A stretch of 64,000 bases of DNA from Sphingomonas bisphenolicum (GTDB taxonomy: Bacteria; Pseudomonadota; Alphaproteobacteria; Sphingomonadales; Sphingomonadaceae). Shown in pieces: positions 1 through 8,562 of this stretch. Where the stretch lies: positions 791,001 through 855,000 of the forward strand of contig NZ_AP018818.1 of NCBI RefSeq assembly GCF_024349785.1. Reading direction: 5' to 3'. The translations under genes and the position numbers were made by a program. The stretch's first letter is position 1. Each line of letters begins with the position of its first letter. The notes under the pieces were generated by a model. The model saw nothing but the letters and a program-made list of their open reading frames with translations, was not told the origin of the DNA and made no database searches.

Positions 1-1
1 G

Positions 2-748
2 CTGCTGGAAACGCAGTCAGGCCTCTACACCAACCTCATCATGCAGCAGCGGCAGTTGCCGACCGGCAATGCGCATTTCGTCGCGGCGATGAAATATCTG
101 ATCGACCGGCCGCTGATCAAACGGGCGCTCTATCGCGGCTATGCGACGATCGCCAACGATCAGCCGATCCCGCCCTTCCACCCCTATTATCGCGCCGACC
201 TGCCGCAGCGGTCGCTCGACCTGGACAAGGCGAAATGGCATTTGCAGCGCGCGGGCCTGACCGGCGTGCGCCTGCCCGTCTATGCCTCGCCCGCCGCGGA
301 CGGATCGGTCGATATGGCGTCGATATTGCAGGAATATGGGTCGCGGGTGGGGTTGAAGTTGGCGGTCAACCGGGTGCCGGCGGACGGCTATTGGTCTACC
401 CACTGGATGAAGCATCCGCTGGGGTTCGGCAACACCAACCCGCGTCCGACCGCCGACCTGCTGTTCAGCCTCTTCTATAAATCCGATGCCGCCTGGAACG
501 AGAGCGGATGGCAGAATCCGCGCTTCGACCGGCTGCTGCTGGAGGCGCGGGGCGAAGCCGACCAAGCGCGGCGCAAGCAGCTTTATGGCGAGATGCAGGG
601 GCTGGTCCACGATCATTGCGGCGTCGGCATCCCGGTGTTCATCAGCCTGATCGATGGTTACGACCGGCGGTTGAAGGGGATGTATCCCGTCTCGCTAGGG
701 GGCCTGATGGGCTATCAATTCGCCGAACATATATGGTGGGAAGGCTGA
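2..748 (+). CDS. Peptide/opine ABC transporter substrate-binding protein, 3' part
   Basis: C-terminal part (about 248 residues) of a family-5 periplasmic solute-binding protein (SBP_bac_5, DppA/OppA type) that delivers di/oligopeptides or opines to an inner-membrane ABC importer. The frame is open from base 2, so the start and signal peptide lie upstream of the window. Typical family features are the helix RPLIKRALYRGYA, the stretch NPRPTADLLFSLFY, and the C-terminal region that normally closes lobe I. The stop overlaps the next start (ATGA at 748), so it is translationally coupled to the two permeases and the fused ATPase. Substrate is not readable from sequence; the oxidase genes downstream argue for an amino-acid derivative such as an opine or N-alkylated amino acid. 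Confidence 0.88.
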   Translation: MLETQSGLYTNLIMQQRQLPTGNAHFVAAMKYLIDRPLIKRALYRGYATIANDQPIPPFHPYYRADLPQRSLDLDKAKWHLQRAGLTGVRLPVYASPAADGSVDMASILQEYGSRVGLKLAVNRVPADGYWSTHWMKHPLGFGNTNPRPTADLLFSLFYKSDAAWNESGWQNPRFDRLLLEARGEADQARRKQLYGEMQGLVHDHCGVGIPVFISLIDGYDRRLKGMYPVSLGGLMGYQFAEHIWWEG

Positions 749-1727
749 TGGCGGGCGCATCCTCCCAGAGCGGCATGAAGGCCGCGCTGACATTGATCGC
801 CAAGCGGTTCGCCTCTTCACTGCTGACGCTGCTGCTGGTGTCGGTGACGATCTTCGTCATCGCGCAACTGCTGCCCGGAGACGCCGCGCAGGAAGCATTG
901 GGGCAGAGCGCCACGGCGGAGCAGGTCGCGGCGCTGCGCCATGAAATGGGTCTCGATCGCCCGGCCTATGTCCGCTACGCCGACTGGCTGGGCGGGATGG
1001 TGAGCGGCGATCCGGGCCAGTCGATGGTCGCCAACATGCCGGTGTCCGAAGTCATCAGCGACCGCCTGCCCAACAGCCTGTTGCTGGCCGCGCTGACGGC
1101 GCTGGTGGCCGTGCCGGTGGCGCTGACGATCGGCATCGGATCGGCGATGAACCGGGGGGGAGGATCGACCGGGCGCTCAATATCGCCACCTTGTCCATGG
1201 TGGCGGTGCCGGAATTTCTGGTGGCGACGATCGCGGTGCTGATCTTCTCCGTGAAGCTGCGCTGGCTGCCCTCCATCGCGCTGGCTTCCGAAGAGATGGG
1301 ATGGGGCGACTATCTGCGCGGGGTCGCCATGCCGATCCTGACATTGAGCGTCGTCGTCATCGCGCAAATGGCGCGGATGACGCGGGCGGCGGTGATCGAC
1401 CAGATGGACCGACCCTATGTCGAGATGGCGGTGCTGAAGGGCGTCGCGCCGGTGCAGGTGGTGCTGAAGCATATCATGCCCAATGCGATCGCGCCGATCG
1501 TCAACGCCATGGCATTGAGCCTGTCCTACCTGCTGGGCGGGGCGGTGATCGTGGAGACGATCTTCAACTATCCCGGCCTCGCCAGCCTGATGGTCAATGC
1601 CGTCACCAGCCGCGACATGCCGCTGCTCCAGGCCTGCGCCATGATCTTTTGCGCGGCCTATCTCCTCCTGATGCTGATCGCGGACGTGACCGCGATCCTC
1701 GCCAACCCCAGGCTGCGCGCACAATGA
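748..1727 (+). pseudogene. Peptide/opine ABC transporter permease (DppB-like), frameshifted
   Basis: DppB/OppB-type inner-membrane permease. The first part (from ATG 748) has the N-terminal helix LTLLLVSVTIFVIAQLLPGD and runs to about residue 135. At a run of seven G (1154-1160) the frame breaks and would stop at 1242. The downstream frame from about 1161 continues the permease without loss (IDRALNIATLSMVAVPEF..., then the EAA-like region GVAPVQVVLKHIMPNAIAPI) and stops at 1727. Five or eight G would restore one intact protein of about 326 residues. No other damage is visible and all neighbours are intact, so this is either a homopolymer sequencing error or a recent slippage mutation. If real, the importer is probably inactive. 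Start and stop overlap both neighbouring genes. Confidence 0.85.
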
Positions 1728-2551
1728 TCGCTTCCGCTTTCAAACGGGCGAAAGCCCTGCCGCTGTCGGGCAAGGTCGGCCTGACGCTGGTCCTCTTCTG
1801 GTTGGCCGTAGCGCTGTTCGGGCCGATGCTGGCGCCCTATCCGGTCGGCGCGTTCGTGGCCTATGACGTGTTCGACGGGCAATCCGCCGCGCATTGGCTG
1901 GGCAGCGACTATCTGGGCCGCGATGTGCTGAGCCGGTTGTTGTCAGGCGCACGCTATACGGTCGGTCTGGCGGCGGCCGCGGCCATGCTGGCGAGCGCGA
2001 CCGGCACGGCGCTGGCGCTGACCGCGGCCGTCGGCGGCGCGAAGGTGGACGAGCCGCTGTCGCGCTTCATGGACATGTTGATCTCCATTCCGTCCAAAAT
2101 CTTCTCGCTGGTGCTGGTCGCAGCCTTCGGGTCGTCGCTGCCGCTGCTGCTGCTGATCGCCGCGATCACCTATGTGCCGGGCAACTATCGCATCGCCCGC
2201 GCGCTGGCGGTCAATCTGGCGCAGATGGACTATGTGCAGGTGGCGCGTGCGCGTGGCGAGGGGCGGTTCCATATCGCCATCACGGAAATATTGCCCAACA
2301 TGATCCACCCGCTGCTCGCCGACTTCGGCCTGCGCTTCGTGTTCATCGTGCTGCTGCTGTCGGGCCTGTCCTTCCTGGGGCTGGGCGTCCAGCCGCCCGA
2401 CGCGGATCTGGGCTCGCTGGTGCGGGAGAATATTTCCGGGCTGGGCGAAGGGGCGCTGGCGATTTTGGCGCCGGCGGTGGCGATCGCGACTTTGACGGTG
2501 GGGGTGAACCTGCTGATCGATGCACTGCCGGGACGGGGGAAAGGCCGATGA
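1724..2551 (+). CDS. Peptide/opine ABC transporter permease (DppC-like)
   Basis: Second membrane subunit of the importer, about 275 residues, BPD_transp_1 type. It has an N-terminal membrane helix (VGLTLVLFWLAVALFGPMLA), the DppC-typical segment HWLGSDYLGRDVLSRLLSGAR, several further helices, and the cytoplasmic coupling region MDYVQVARARGEG...ITEILPNMIHPL, which contacts the ATPase. The C-terminus has the usual SFLGLGVQPPDADLGSLV. ATG 1724 overlaps the stop of the preceding permease, and its own stop overlaps the start of the ATPase gene. The open frame extends further upstream but inside the previous gene, so this start is preferred. Confidence 0.93.
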   Translation: MIASAFKRAKALPLSGKVGLTLVLFWLAVALFGPMLAPYPVGAFVAYDVFDGQSAAHWLGSDYLGRDVLSRLLSGARYTVGLAAAAAMLASATGTALALTAAVGGAKVDEPLSRFMDMLISIPSKIFSLVLVAAFGSSLPLLLLIAAITYVPGNYRIARALAVNLAQMDYVQVARARGEGRFHIAITEILPNMIHPLLADFGLRFVFIVLLLSGLSFLGLGVQPPDADLGSLVRENISGLGEGALAILAPAVAIATLTVGVNLLIDALPGRGKGR

Positions 2552-4371
2552 TGGAAAAGCCCCATGTCGAGGTCAAAGGCCTGACCGTGACCGCGCGCAA
2601 TGCGGCAGGCGAGAGCTTTCCGATCGTCAGCGGCATCGATTTCGCGTTGCAACGCGGCGAGGTGCTGGCGCTGATCGGCGAGAGCGGGTCGGGCAAGACG
2701 ACGATCGCACTGACCCTGCTGGGCCATGCCCGGCCGGGCGCGACCATCGCGGGCGGCAGCATCCGCGTAGGTGACGCGGAGATCACGACGCTGGACCGCA
2801 GCGCGCTGGCAGAGCTGCGCGGCAATCGCATCGCCTATATCGCGCAGAGCGCCGCGTCGGCGTTCAACCCGTCGCGCACGATCATGGATCAGGTGATCGA
2901 ACCGGCGATGATCCATGGACTGATGCCGCGCGCCACGGCGGAGGCGAAGGCGGTCGATCTGTTCCGCGCGCTCGCCCTGCCCTTCCCCGACACGATCGGC
3001 ACGCGCTATCCGCACCAGTTGTCGGGCGGGCAGTTGCAGCGGCTGATGGCGGCGATGGCGCTGATCACCGATCCCGAACTGGTGATATTGGACGAGCCGA
3101 CCACGGCGCTGGACGTGACGACGCAGATCGAAGTGCTGCGCGCGTTCAAGGCGGTGGTGCTTGAGCGCGGGGCGACCGCCATCTATGTGTCGCACGACCT
3201 GGCCGTGGTGGCGCAGATGGCCGACCAGATCGTGGTGTTGAGCCAGGGTCGCATCCGCGAGGCGGGCGCGGCGGCGCAGATCCTGCACGCGCCGGCCGAC
3301 GACTACACCCGCACGCTGATGGCCGCAGCGCGCCCGGCGATCCGGCCGACGCCGGTCAAGGTCGCCCTGCCCGCCGCCGCGCCGCTGCTGGAAATCCGCA
3401 ATGTGACGGCCGGCTATGGCAGGATCGGCAAGGATGGACTGCCGCGCGTGCCCGTGCTGCGCGACATCAATCTGACGATCGAGCGCGGCGGCACATTGGG
3501 CGTGATCGGCGAAAGCGGATCGGGCAAGTCGACCATAGCCCGCGTCATCGCCGGGCTGCTGCCCCCGGCGAGCGGGCAGGTGCTGCTGGATGGCGAGCCG
3601 TTGCCGCCGGGGCTGGACGGGCGCAGCCGCGAGCAGTTTCGCCGTATCCAACTGGTGTTCCAGAATGCCGACACCGCGCTCAATCCCGCGCATAGCGTGG
3701 GGCAGATATTGGCGCGGCCGCTGGCCTTCTATGCCGGGTTGAAGGGCAATGCCGCGCATCTGCGGGTGCTGGAACTGCTGGACCTCATCCGCCTGCCGGC
3801 CAGCCTGATCGACCGCAATATCGGCGGCCTGTCGGGCGGGCAGAAACAGCGCGTCAATCTGGCGCGGGCCTTGGCCGCCGACCCGCAGATCATCCTGTGC
3901 GACGAGGTGACGTCGGCGCTGGATACCGTCGTTGGCGCGGCGATCCTGGAGCTGATGGCGGAGCTGCGCCGCGAACTGGGGATCGCGACGATGTTCATCA
4001 GCCACGATATTTCGACGGTGCGGGCGATTTGCGACGACATACTGGTCCTCTATTCGGGGACGATGGTCGAGACGGGACCGCGTGCGGCCTTCGCCACCGC
4101 CCCCTTCCATCCCTATACCGACCTGCTGATCGGATCGGTGCCGGAAATGCGCGCGGGCTGGCTGGAGGAAAGCCATGCCGGGGCTGCGCCCCCGCCGATC
4201 GGCGCGGCGGGCGACCATCCCGACCTCTGCCGTTTCCTGCCGCGCTGCGCCGCGCGCGTGGACGGCCTGTGCAACATCACCCCGCCACCGCGCCATCCGC
4301 TGGACAAGGGATCGGCCGGGGTCAGCCGCATATTATGCCATCATGGAGATGAAAGCTTGATCGCGTCATGA
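2548..4371 (+). CDS. Fused dual ATP-binding protein of the peptide/opine ABC transporter
   Basis: 607-residue protein with two complete ABC ATPase domains, equivalent to DppD plus DppF in one chain. Domain 1 (about residues 5-260) has Walker A GESGSGKTT, signature LSGGQLQR and Walker B LVILDEPTTALD. Domain 2 (about 275-560) has GESGSGKST, LSGGQKQR and IILCDEVTSALD. The C-terminus carries an oligopeptide/dipeptide transporter extension with cysteines (CRFLPRCAARVDGLCN). It energises import through the two permeases encoded just upstream. ATG 2548 overlaps the permease stop; a second ATG at 2551 is also possible. The last codons overlap the following ferredoxin-like gene, so transporter and oxidase form a single operon. 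Confidence 0.93.
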   Translation: MMEKPHVEVKGLTVTARNAAGESFPIVSGIDFALQRGEVLALIGESGSGKTTIALTLLGHARPGATIAGGSIRVGDAEITTLDRSALAELRGNRIAYIAQSAASAFNPSRTIMDQVIEPAMIHGLMPRATAEAKAVDLFRALALPFPDTIGTRYPHQLSGGQLQRLMAAMALITDPELVILDEPTTALDVTTQIEVLRAFKAVVLERGATAIYVSHDLAVVAQMADQIVVLSQGRIREAGAAAQILHAPADDYTRTLMAAARPAIRPTPVKVALPAAAPLLEIRNVTAGYGRIGKDGLPRVPVLRDINLTIERGGTLGVIGESGSGKSTIARVIAGLLPPASGQVLLDGEPLPPGLDGRSREQFRRIQLVFQNADTALNPAHSVGQILARPLAFYAGLKGNAAHLRVLELLDLIRLPASLIDRNIGGLSGGQKQRVNLARALAADPQIILCDEVTSALDTVVGAAILELMAELRRELGIATMFISHDISTVRAICDDILVLYSGTMVETGPRAAFATAPFHPYTDLLIGSVPEMRAGWLEESHAGAAPPPIGAAGDHPDLCRFLPRCAARVDGLCNITPPPRHPLDKGSAGVSRILCHHGDESLIAS

Positions 4372-4673
4372 GCCGGTTCGTTCGACTGGGTGAAACCGAC
4401 CGCCCACCCGTGACCCTGTATGTCGACGGCCGCGCCGTAGAGGCGATGGAGGGTGACACGCTGATGGTCGCGCTGCTGAGCGCCGGCGGCACGCTGCGCC
4501 AGAGCGAGTTCGGACCGGAGAAGCGGGCGGGATTCTGCCTGATGGGGGCATGCCAGGATTGTTGGGTATGGACGACAAGCGGCGATCGCCTGCGCGCCTG
4601 CTCCACCCTGGCCGCATCGGGCCAGAGCATCGTCACCAGCCAGCCGGGGGCGTCATGGCCGAACAACGCATAA
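4368..4673 (+). CDS. (2Fe-2S)-binding protein, HcnA/opine-oxidase small subunit-like
   Basis: 101-residue ferredoxin-fold protein. Four cysteines, C57, C62, C65 and C78 (C-X4-C-X2-C-X12-C), match a plant-type [2Fe-2S] site. In this family (HcnA of glycine-dependent cyanide synthase, small subunits of opine oxidases and hydroxyproline dehydrogenases) the cluster passes electrons between two flavoprotein subunits. The gene overlaps the transporter ATPase upstream and the larger flavoprotein downstream, the same order as hcnABC. Substrate cannot be assigned; an imported secondary amine is the most economical guess. Confidence 0.85.
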   Translation: MSRFVRLGETDRPPVTLYVDGRAVEAMEGDTLMVALLSAGGTLRQSEFGPEKRAGFCLMGACQDCWVWTTSGDRLRACSTLAASGQSIVTSQPGASWPNNA

Positions 4674-6028
4674 TCATCGTCGGCGCAGGCCCGTCTGGCA
4701 CGCGCGCGGCGCAGGCCTGCGTACAGGCCGGCATCCGTCCCACCGTGATCGACGAAGGGCGGCGCGACGGCGGGCAGATCTATCGCCGCCAGCCGGACAA
4801 TTTTACCCGGCCCTACGCCAAACTCTACGGCACGGAAGCCGGGCGGGCGCAGGCGTTGCATGAGACGTTCGACGGACTGAAAGCGGCGATCGACTATCGG
4901 CCCGAAACGCTGGTTTGGAATATCGCCAAGGATCATGTCTGGACGGCGAGTGCGACGGTTCAGGAGGCTATTCCGTTCGACGCGCTGCTGCTGTGCACCG
5001 GCGCGACCGATCGGCTGCTGCCGGTCAAGGGCTGGCATTATGCGGGGGCCTATAGTCTCGGCGGGTCGCAGGTGGCGCTCAAGAGCCAGGCGGTGTCGAT
5101 CGGGCATAAGGTCGTGTTCATGGGATCGGGGCCTTTGCTTTATCTGGTCGCGAGCCAATATGTGGAGGCCGGTGCGGATGTCGCGGCGGTGCTGGATACG
5201 TCGCCGTTCAGCGCGCGGTTGAAGGCGCTGCCGGATTTGCTGGCGATGCCCTCCGTCCTGTGGAACGGGGTGGCGCTGACGCGGACGCTGAAGCGCGCGG
5301 GCGTAATTGTGCAGCATGGCGTGACGCCGGTCGAGATCATGGGCGATGCCGAAAGCGGCGTCGGCGGTGTGCGCTTTCTTGCCGGATCAGGCCGTGAAGA
5401 AACGATCGCCTGCGATGCGGTGGCGATGGGCCATCATCTGCGGCCTGAGACGCAACTGGCCGATCTGGCGCGCTGCGCCTTCGCCTTCGACCCCGGCACG
5501 CGCCAATGGTTGCCGGAGCGCGACGGCGACGGGCGTTCGAGCGTGGCGCGCGTCTATCTGGCCGGCGACGGCGCGAAGATATTGGGCGCGCGATCGGCCG
5601 AGGCGAGCGGGCGGCTGGCGGCGCTGGCGGCGCTAGGCGATCTTGGCTTGCCGGTCGACAAGGGCGAGATGACCTCGCTGCGCGGCGAGGTCGGCCAATA
5701 TGCCAGGTTCGCGCGCGGGCTGGCGAAGGCCTTTCCATGGCCCGCCCGACAGGCCCCAGCCCTGCCCGACGACGCCATATTGTGCCGCTGCGAGGGCGTG
5801 ACGGCGGGCGACCTGCGGGCGGTGATGCGCGAAACGGGCGCGCAGGAAGCCAATCGCGCCAAGGCGTTCAGCCGGGTCGGCATGGGGCGGTGCCAGGGAC
5901 GCTATTGCGGGCTGGCTGCCGCCGAACTGATCGCAGCCGAAGCCGGCGTGCCGGTGGAACAGGTCGGCCGCCTGCGCGGACAGGCGCCGGTCAAGCCGCT
6001 GCCTATCGCGATCGGAGACGGACAATGA
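4655..6028 (+). CDS. FAD/NAD-dependent oxidoreductase, HcnB/opine oxidase subunit A-like
   Basis: 457-residue flavoprotein of the HcnB/OoxA/NoxA type. A dinucleotide-binding GAGPSG lies at residues 10-15, and a second Rossmann motif (VVFMGSGPLLYLVASQYVEA) near residue 155. The C-terminus holds a BFD-like [2Fe-2S] site: C377, C379, C413 and C418 (CRC and CQGRYC). It forms the core of a membrane-associated amino-acid/opine dehydrogenase with the preceding small iron-sulfur protein and the following DAO-type flavoprotein. ATG 4655 is chosen because it overlaps the end of the preceding gene and puts the FAD motif near the N-terminus; the frame is open further upstream. Confidence 0.9.
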   Translation: MAEQRIIIVGAGPSGTRAAQACVQAGIRPTVIDEGRRDGGQIYRRQPDNFTRPYAKLYGTEAGRAQALHETFDGLKAAIDYRPETLVWNIAKDHVWTASATVQEAIPFDALLLCTGATDRLLPVKGWHYAGAYSLGGSQVALKSQAVSIGHKVVFMGSGPLLYLVASQYVEAGADVAAVLDTSPFSARLKALPDLLAMPSVLWNGVALTRTLKRAGVIVQHGVTPVEIMGDAESGVGGVRFLAGSGREETIACDAVAMGHHLRPETQLADLARCAFAFDPGTRQWLPERDGDGRSSVARVYLAGDGAKILGARSAEASGRLAALAALGDLGLPVDKGEMTSLRGEVGQYARFARGLAKAFPWPARQAPALPDDAILCRCEGVTAGDLRAVMRETGAQEANRAKAFSRVGMGRCQGRYCGLAAAELIAAEAGVPVEQVGRLRGQAPVKPLPIAIGDGQ

Positions 6029-7158
6029 GCGCCGGCAGCGACGTCATCATCGTAGGCGGCGGGTTGATGGGTTCGTCCGCCGCGCTGTTCCTGCGCGGCC
6101 ACGGGATTTCGGTCACCTTGCTGGAAACCGACCTGATCGGGCGGCAGGCGAGCGGCACCAATTTCGGCAATGTCCGGCGACAGGGGCGCGGCATCCATCA
6201 ACTGCCGCTGGCCAATCGCGCTATCGCCATCTGGCGCAAGTCGCGCGAATTGCTGGGCGCGGACGTCGAATATCTCCAGTCCGGGCATATCCGCGTCTGC
6301 TATCGCGAGCGGCCGGAACTGGTCGGATCGATGGAGGACTATGCGGCGCAGGCGCGCGAGGAAGGGCTGGACCTGGAATTGTTGAGCGGCAATGCGCTGC
6401 GCGACAAATTCCCCTTTTTCGGGCCGGACGTGCTGGCGGGTTCCTATTCGCCGACCGATGGCCATGCCAATCCGCGTCTCGCCGCGCCCGCCTTTGCGCG
6501 GGCGGCAGAGCGGCTGGGCGCGGTGATCCACGAAAATACGAAGATCGTGGACGCGCAGAAGGTGGGCGAGGACTTCATCGTCACGGCTGCGGACGGACGG
6601 ACATTCCGGGCGCCGATCCTGCTGGTGACGGCGGGGGCGTGGGGCAATGCGCTGTCGTCGCAGTTCGGAGAGCCGGTGCCGATCGTGCCGCGCGGGCCGA
6701 ATATGAGCGTGACCGAACCTGTGCCCTATGCGATCCTGCCCGCGGTCGGCGTGATGACGCCGATCGAGGAAGAAACGGTCTATTTCCGTCAGGTCGCACG
6801 CGGCAATATCGTGCTGGGGGGCAGCACCCGCGGCCCGTCCTTCCCCGACCAGTATCGCGCCTATGTCGAACCGCAGAATACGCTGAGCCAGTTGCAGCAG
6901 ATCCGTCGGCTCGCGCCGTCGCTGGGCAAGCTCAACATCATCCGCGTCTGGTCCGGCATCGAGGGCTATATGCCCGACAGCCAGCCGGTGATGGGGCCGA
7001 GCGCGACGACCAGCGGCCTCTATTACGCCTTCGGCTTTTCCGGGTCGGGGTTCCAGATCGGGCCGGGCGTGGGCGAAACGATGGCGGAGATCATCGCGAA
7101 AGGCGGCACGGACATTCCGATGGAATCCTATCGGATCGGGCGGTTTGCGGCGGGCTGA
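6025..7158 (+). CDS. FAD-dependent amino-acid/opine oxidoreductase, HcnC/DAO family
   Basis: 377-residue DAO-superfamily flavoprotein (as in HcnC, sarcosine oxidase beta and opine oxidase subunit B). The N-terminal FAD motif is VIIVGGGLMGSSAALFLRG. A sarcosine-oxidase-like GTNFGNVRRQGRG segment follows at about residue 45, and a C-terminal FAD/substrate segment (WSGIEGYMPDSQPVMGP; FGFSGSGFQIGPGVGE) closes the fold. It is expected to oxidise a C-N bond of a secondary amine or amino acid and release an oxoacid. Start ATG 6025 overlaps the stop of the preceding subunit. It is the last gene of the transporter-oxidase operon; the remnant of a toxin gene on the other strand follows 9 bases later. 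Confidence 0.9.
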   Translation: MSAGSDVIIVGGGLMGSSAALFLRGHGISVTLLETDLIGRQASGTNFGNVRRQGRGIHQLPLANRAIAIWRKSRELLGADVEYLQSGHIRVCYRERPELVGSMEDYAAQAREEGLDLELLSGNALRDKFPFFGPDVLAGSYSPTDGHANPRLAAPAFARAAERLGAVIHENTKIVDAQKVGEDFIVTAADGRTFRAPILLVTAGAWGNALSSQFGEPVPIVPRGPNMSVTEPVPYAILPAVGVMTPIEEETVYFRQVARGNIVLGGSTRGPSFPDQYRAYVEPQNTLSQLQQIRRLAPSLGKLNIIRVWSGIEGYMPDSQPVMGPSATTSGLYYAFGFSGSGFQIGPGVGETMAEIIAKGGTDIPMESYRIGRFAAG

Positions 7159-7277
7159 TTCCTCGAGTCAGCGCCGCTCTTGTGGCGGCCACAGGCGCGC
7201 GGCGTGAAGCAGGCGCAGGATGCGCACGTCCGTATCGGTCAGGTCATAGACCAGAATATAGTTGCGATGCGCGATTA

Positions 7278-8097
7278 AGGCTTGTGGGGATTCACCGGGA
7301 ATTGATGACGGCTGCAGCGAGGTGGATCATGGCCTCGAAGCTGCGATCGGTTTTGCAGGCGCGCATGGCGATACGCTTGAATTCCTTGAGTTTGCAGAAG
7401 AAGTTTTCGATGAGGTGGCGCCACTTGTACATTTCGGCGTCGAGCGGGATGGGTCTGGCGCGTCGCGGGTGCTGCGAGATGACGATTTTTGCACCCCGCT
7501 CGTTGAGATCGGCGACGATATCGTTGCTGTCGAAAGCCTTGTCAGCGAGCAGTGCGCCGAACTTGATGCCGTCGATGAGTGGAGCAACGCCAACCGTGTC
7601 GAAGCGGTGGCCGGGCATCAAGCGGAAGCGGACAAGGTTGCCCAGCGCATCGGTCAAAGCCAGGATCTTGGTCGTCATGCCTCCTTTGGAACGACCAATG
7701 GCCTGGCTCTGAGTCCCCCTTTTGCGCCCTGGCCGTGCCGGTGAACCTTGACGATGGTGGCATCGATCATGGCGTATTCCATGTCGGGTTCATCCGACAG
7801 AGCATCGAAAATCCGCTTGAAAACATCGGCTTCCCGCCAATCGCGAAATCGGCGGAATGCCGTGCTCCAATTGCCGAACATCGCCGGTAGGTCGCGCCAT
7901 GGACTTCCAGTGCGGACAATCCACAGCACTGCCTCCACGAACAGCCGGTTGTTTCTGCCGCTGCGTCCGGGGTCGGTGATCTTGCCCAGACAGTGCGGTT
8001 CCATCTGCGCCCATTGGGCGTCCGTCAGTACAAAGCGATCCATCCAGAGTGTGAATCACAACTCCAGCAAAAGGGGAATCCTAAATCCCCACAGCCC
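7278..8097 (-). mobile_element. IS5-family insertion sequence (IS427-like), 820 bp
   Basis: The ends are imperfect inverted repeats: AGGCTTGTGGGGATT on the left, and the complement of the right end reads GGGCTGTGGGGATT. The trinucleotide TTA flanks the element on both sides (7275-7277 and 8098-8100) and occurs once in the reconstructed target, so it is the target duplication. Two overlapping frames encode a DDE transposase. The size, ends, short T/A-rich target and two-frame organisation fit IS5 family, IS427 group. It interrupts the parE toxin gene. The exact repair of the host gene after removal implies a recent insertion. Confidence 0.92.
7292..8043 (-). CDS. IS5-family transposase, two frames joined by -1 frameshift
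   Basis: OrfA (8043-7675, 122 residues) has the N-terminal DUF4096-like region (LTDAQWAQMEPHC; GSPWRDLPAMFGNWSTAFRRFRDW) and the first catalytic aspartate (MIDATIVKVHRHGQGAKGG). OrfB (7678-7292, 128 residues) has the second aspartate (LLADKAFDSND) and the DDE glutamate region (LIENFFCKLKEFKRIAMR). A slippery AAAAGGGGG (7723-7715 on the minus strand) lies near the end of OrfA. A -1 shift there produces GTQSQAIGRSKGG running directly into OrfB, the arrangement expected for the active fused transposase. All three catalytic residues are present, so the element may still be mobile. Confidence 0.88.
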
Positions 8098-8274
8098 TTA
8101 GTTCGCGCGTTCCCGGCACCCGGCCAGGCCGGCCCATGGCAGGGAGCCGGGACAGGTCGGCTGCTTTTTGCGAAAAGATCGTGTCGAGCCTGATCGCCGC
8201 GCGCGGGCTGCGCGCTTCGACATAGTCGTAAATGGCGTCACGATCCCTGACGGCATCGGCCGTCCAGCGCAGCC

Positions 8275-8562
8275 TCATCGCTCGCCGTCTGATGTCCGCA
8301 GCGTGGCGGCACGTCGTGCGGCGAAATGCGTCTCGACTTCATCGCCGGCGATCAGGTAGCCTGCCTGCGCGGATGCGCGTCCGGCGTCGACCTGACGACG
8401 GAACCAGGCGTCATGGCTTTCGGCCTGTTCCTCGCGCAGTACGACATCGCGCATGAAATCGCGCAACAATTGCGCGCCGGTGCGATCCTGCGCCTTGGCC
8501 GCGCGGGCGAAGCGGCCCTTGAGTTCCTGATCCACGCGAAAGGTGAAGGTCGCCTCATTCAT
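8275..8562 (-). CDS. parD: Ribbon-helix-helix antitoxin of the ParDE-type pair
   Basis: 95-residue protein. The N-terminal beta strand ATFTFRVDQELKGRF and following helices (AAKAQDRTGAQLLRDFMRDVV) are a typical ribbon-helix-helix DNA-binding fold. The C-terminal half (DAWFRRQVDAGRASAQAGYLI) resembles the toxin-wrapping tail of ParD/CopG-type antitoxins. It would neutralise the ParE-like toxin and repress its own promoter. Its stop overlaps the toxin start (ATGA). Because the toxin gene is split by an IS, this is now an orphan antitoxin that may still act as a repressor. A perfect 18-bp inverted repeat lies immediately before its start codon. Confidence 0.85.
   Translation of the reverse strand: MNEATFTFRVDQELKGRFARAAKAQDRTGAQLLRDFMRDVVLREEQAESHDAWFRRQVDAGRASAQAGYLIAGDEVETHFAARRAATLRTSDGER

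Larger units (their letters stand above)
7168..8278 (-). pseudogene. parE: parE-like toxin gene split by an insertion sequence
   Basis: Type II toxin of the ParE/RelE superfamily, cut in two. The 5' part (8278 down to 8099) encodes 60 residues ending RVPGTREL. The 3' part (7275 down to 7168) encodes IAHRNYILVYDLTDTDVRIL... ending at a TGA. Deleting the IS and one copy of its TTA duplication joins them in frame as GTREL-IAHRNYILVY, the normal ParE core, giving a 95-residue protein. The insertion leaves a truncated reading frame (stop inside the IS), so the toxin, normally a gyrase or ribosome inhibitor, should be inactive. The start ATG overlaps the stop of the antitoxin gene, the usual antitoxin-first order. 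Confidence 0.9.

Noticed and set aside
748..1242. A complete shorter permease ending at 1242
   Set aside because: The tail after the G run is arginine/proline/tryptophan-rich and unlike any permease, while the other frame continues the family sequence.
7262..7744. Plus-strand frame across the insertion sequence
   Set aside because: It is the antisense of the transposase frames; the DDE motifs lie on the minus strand.
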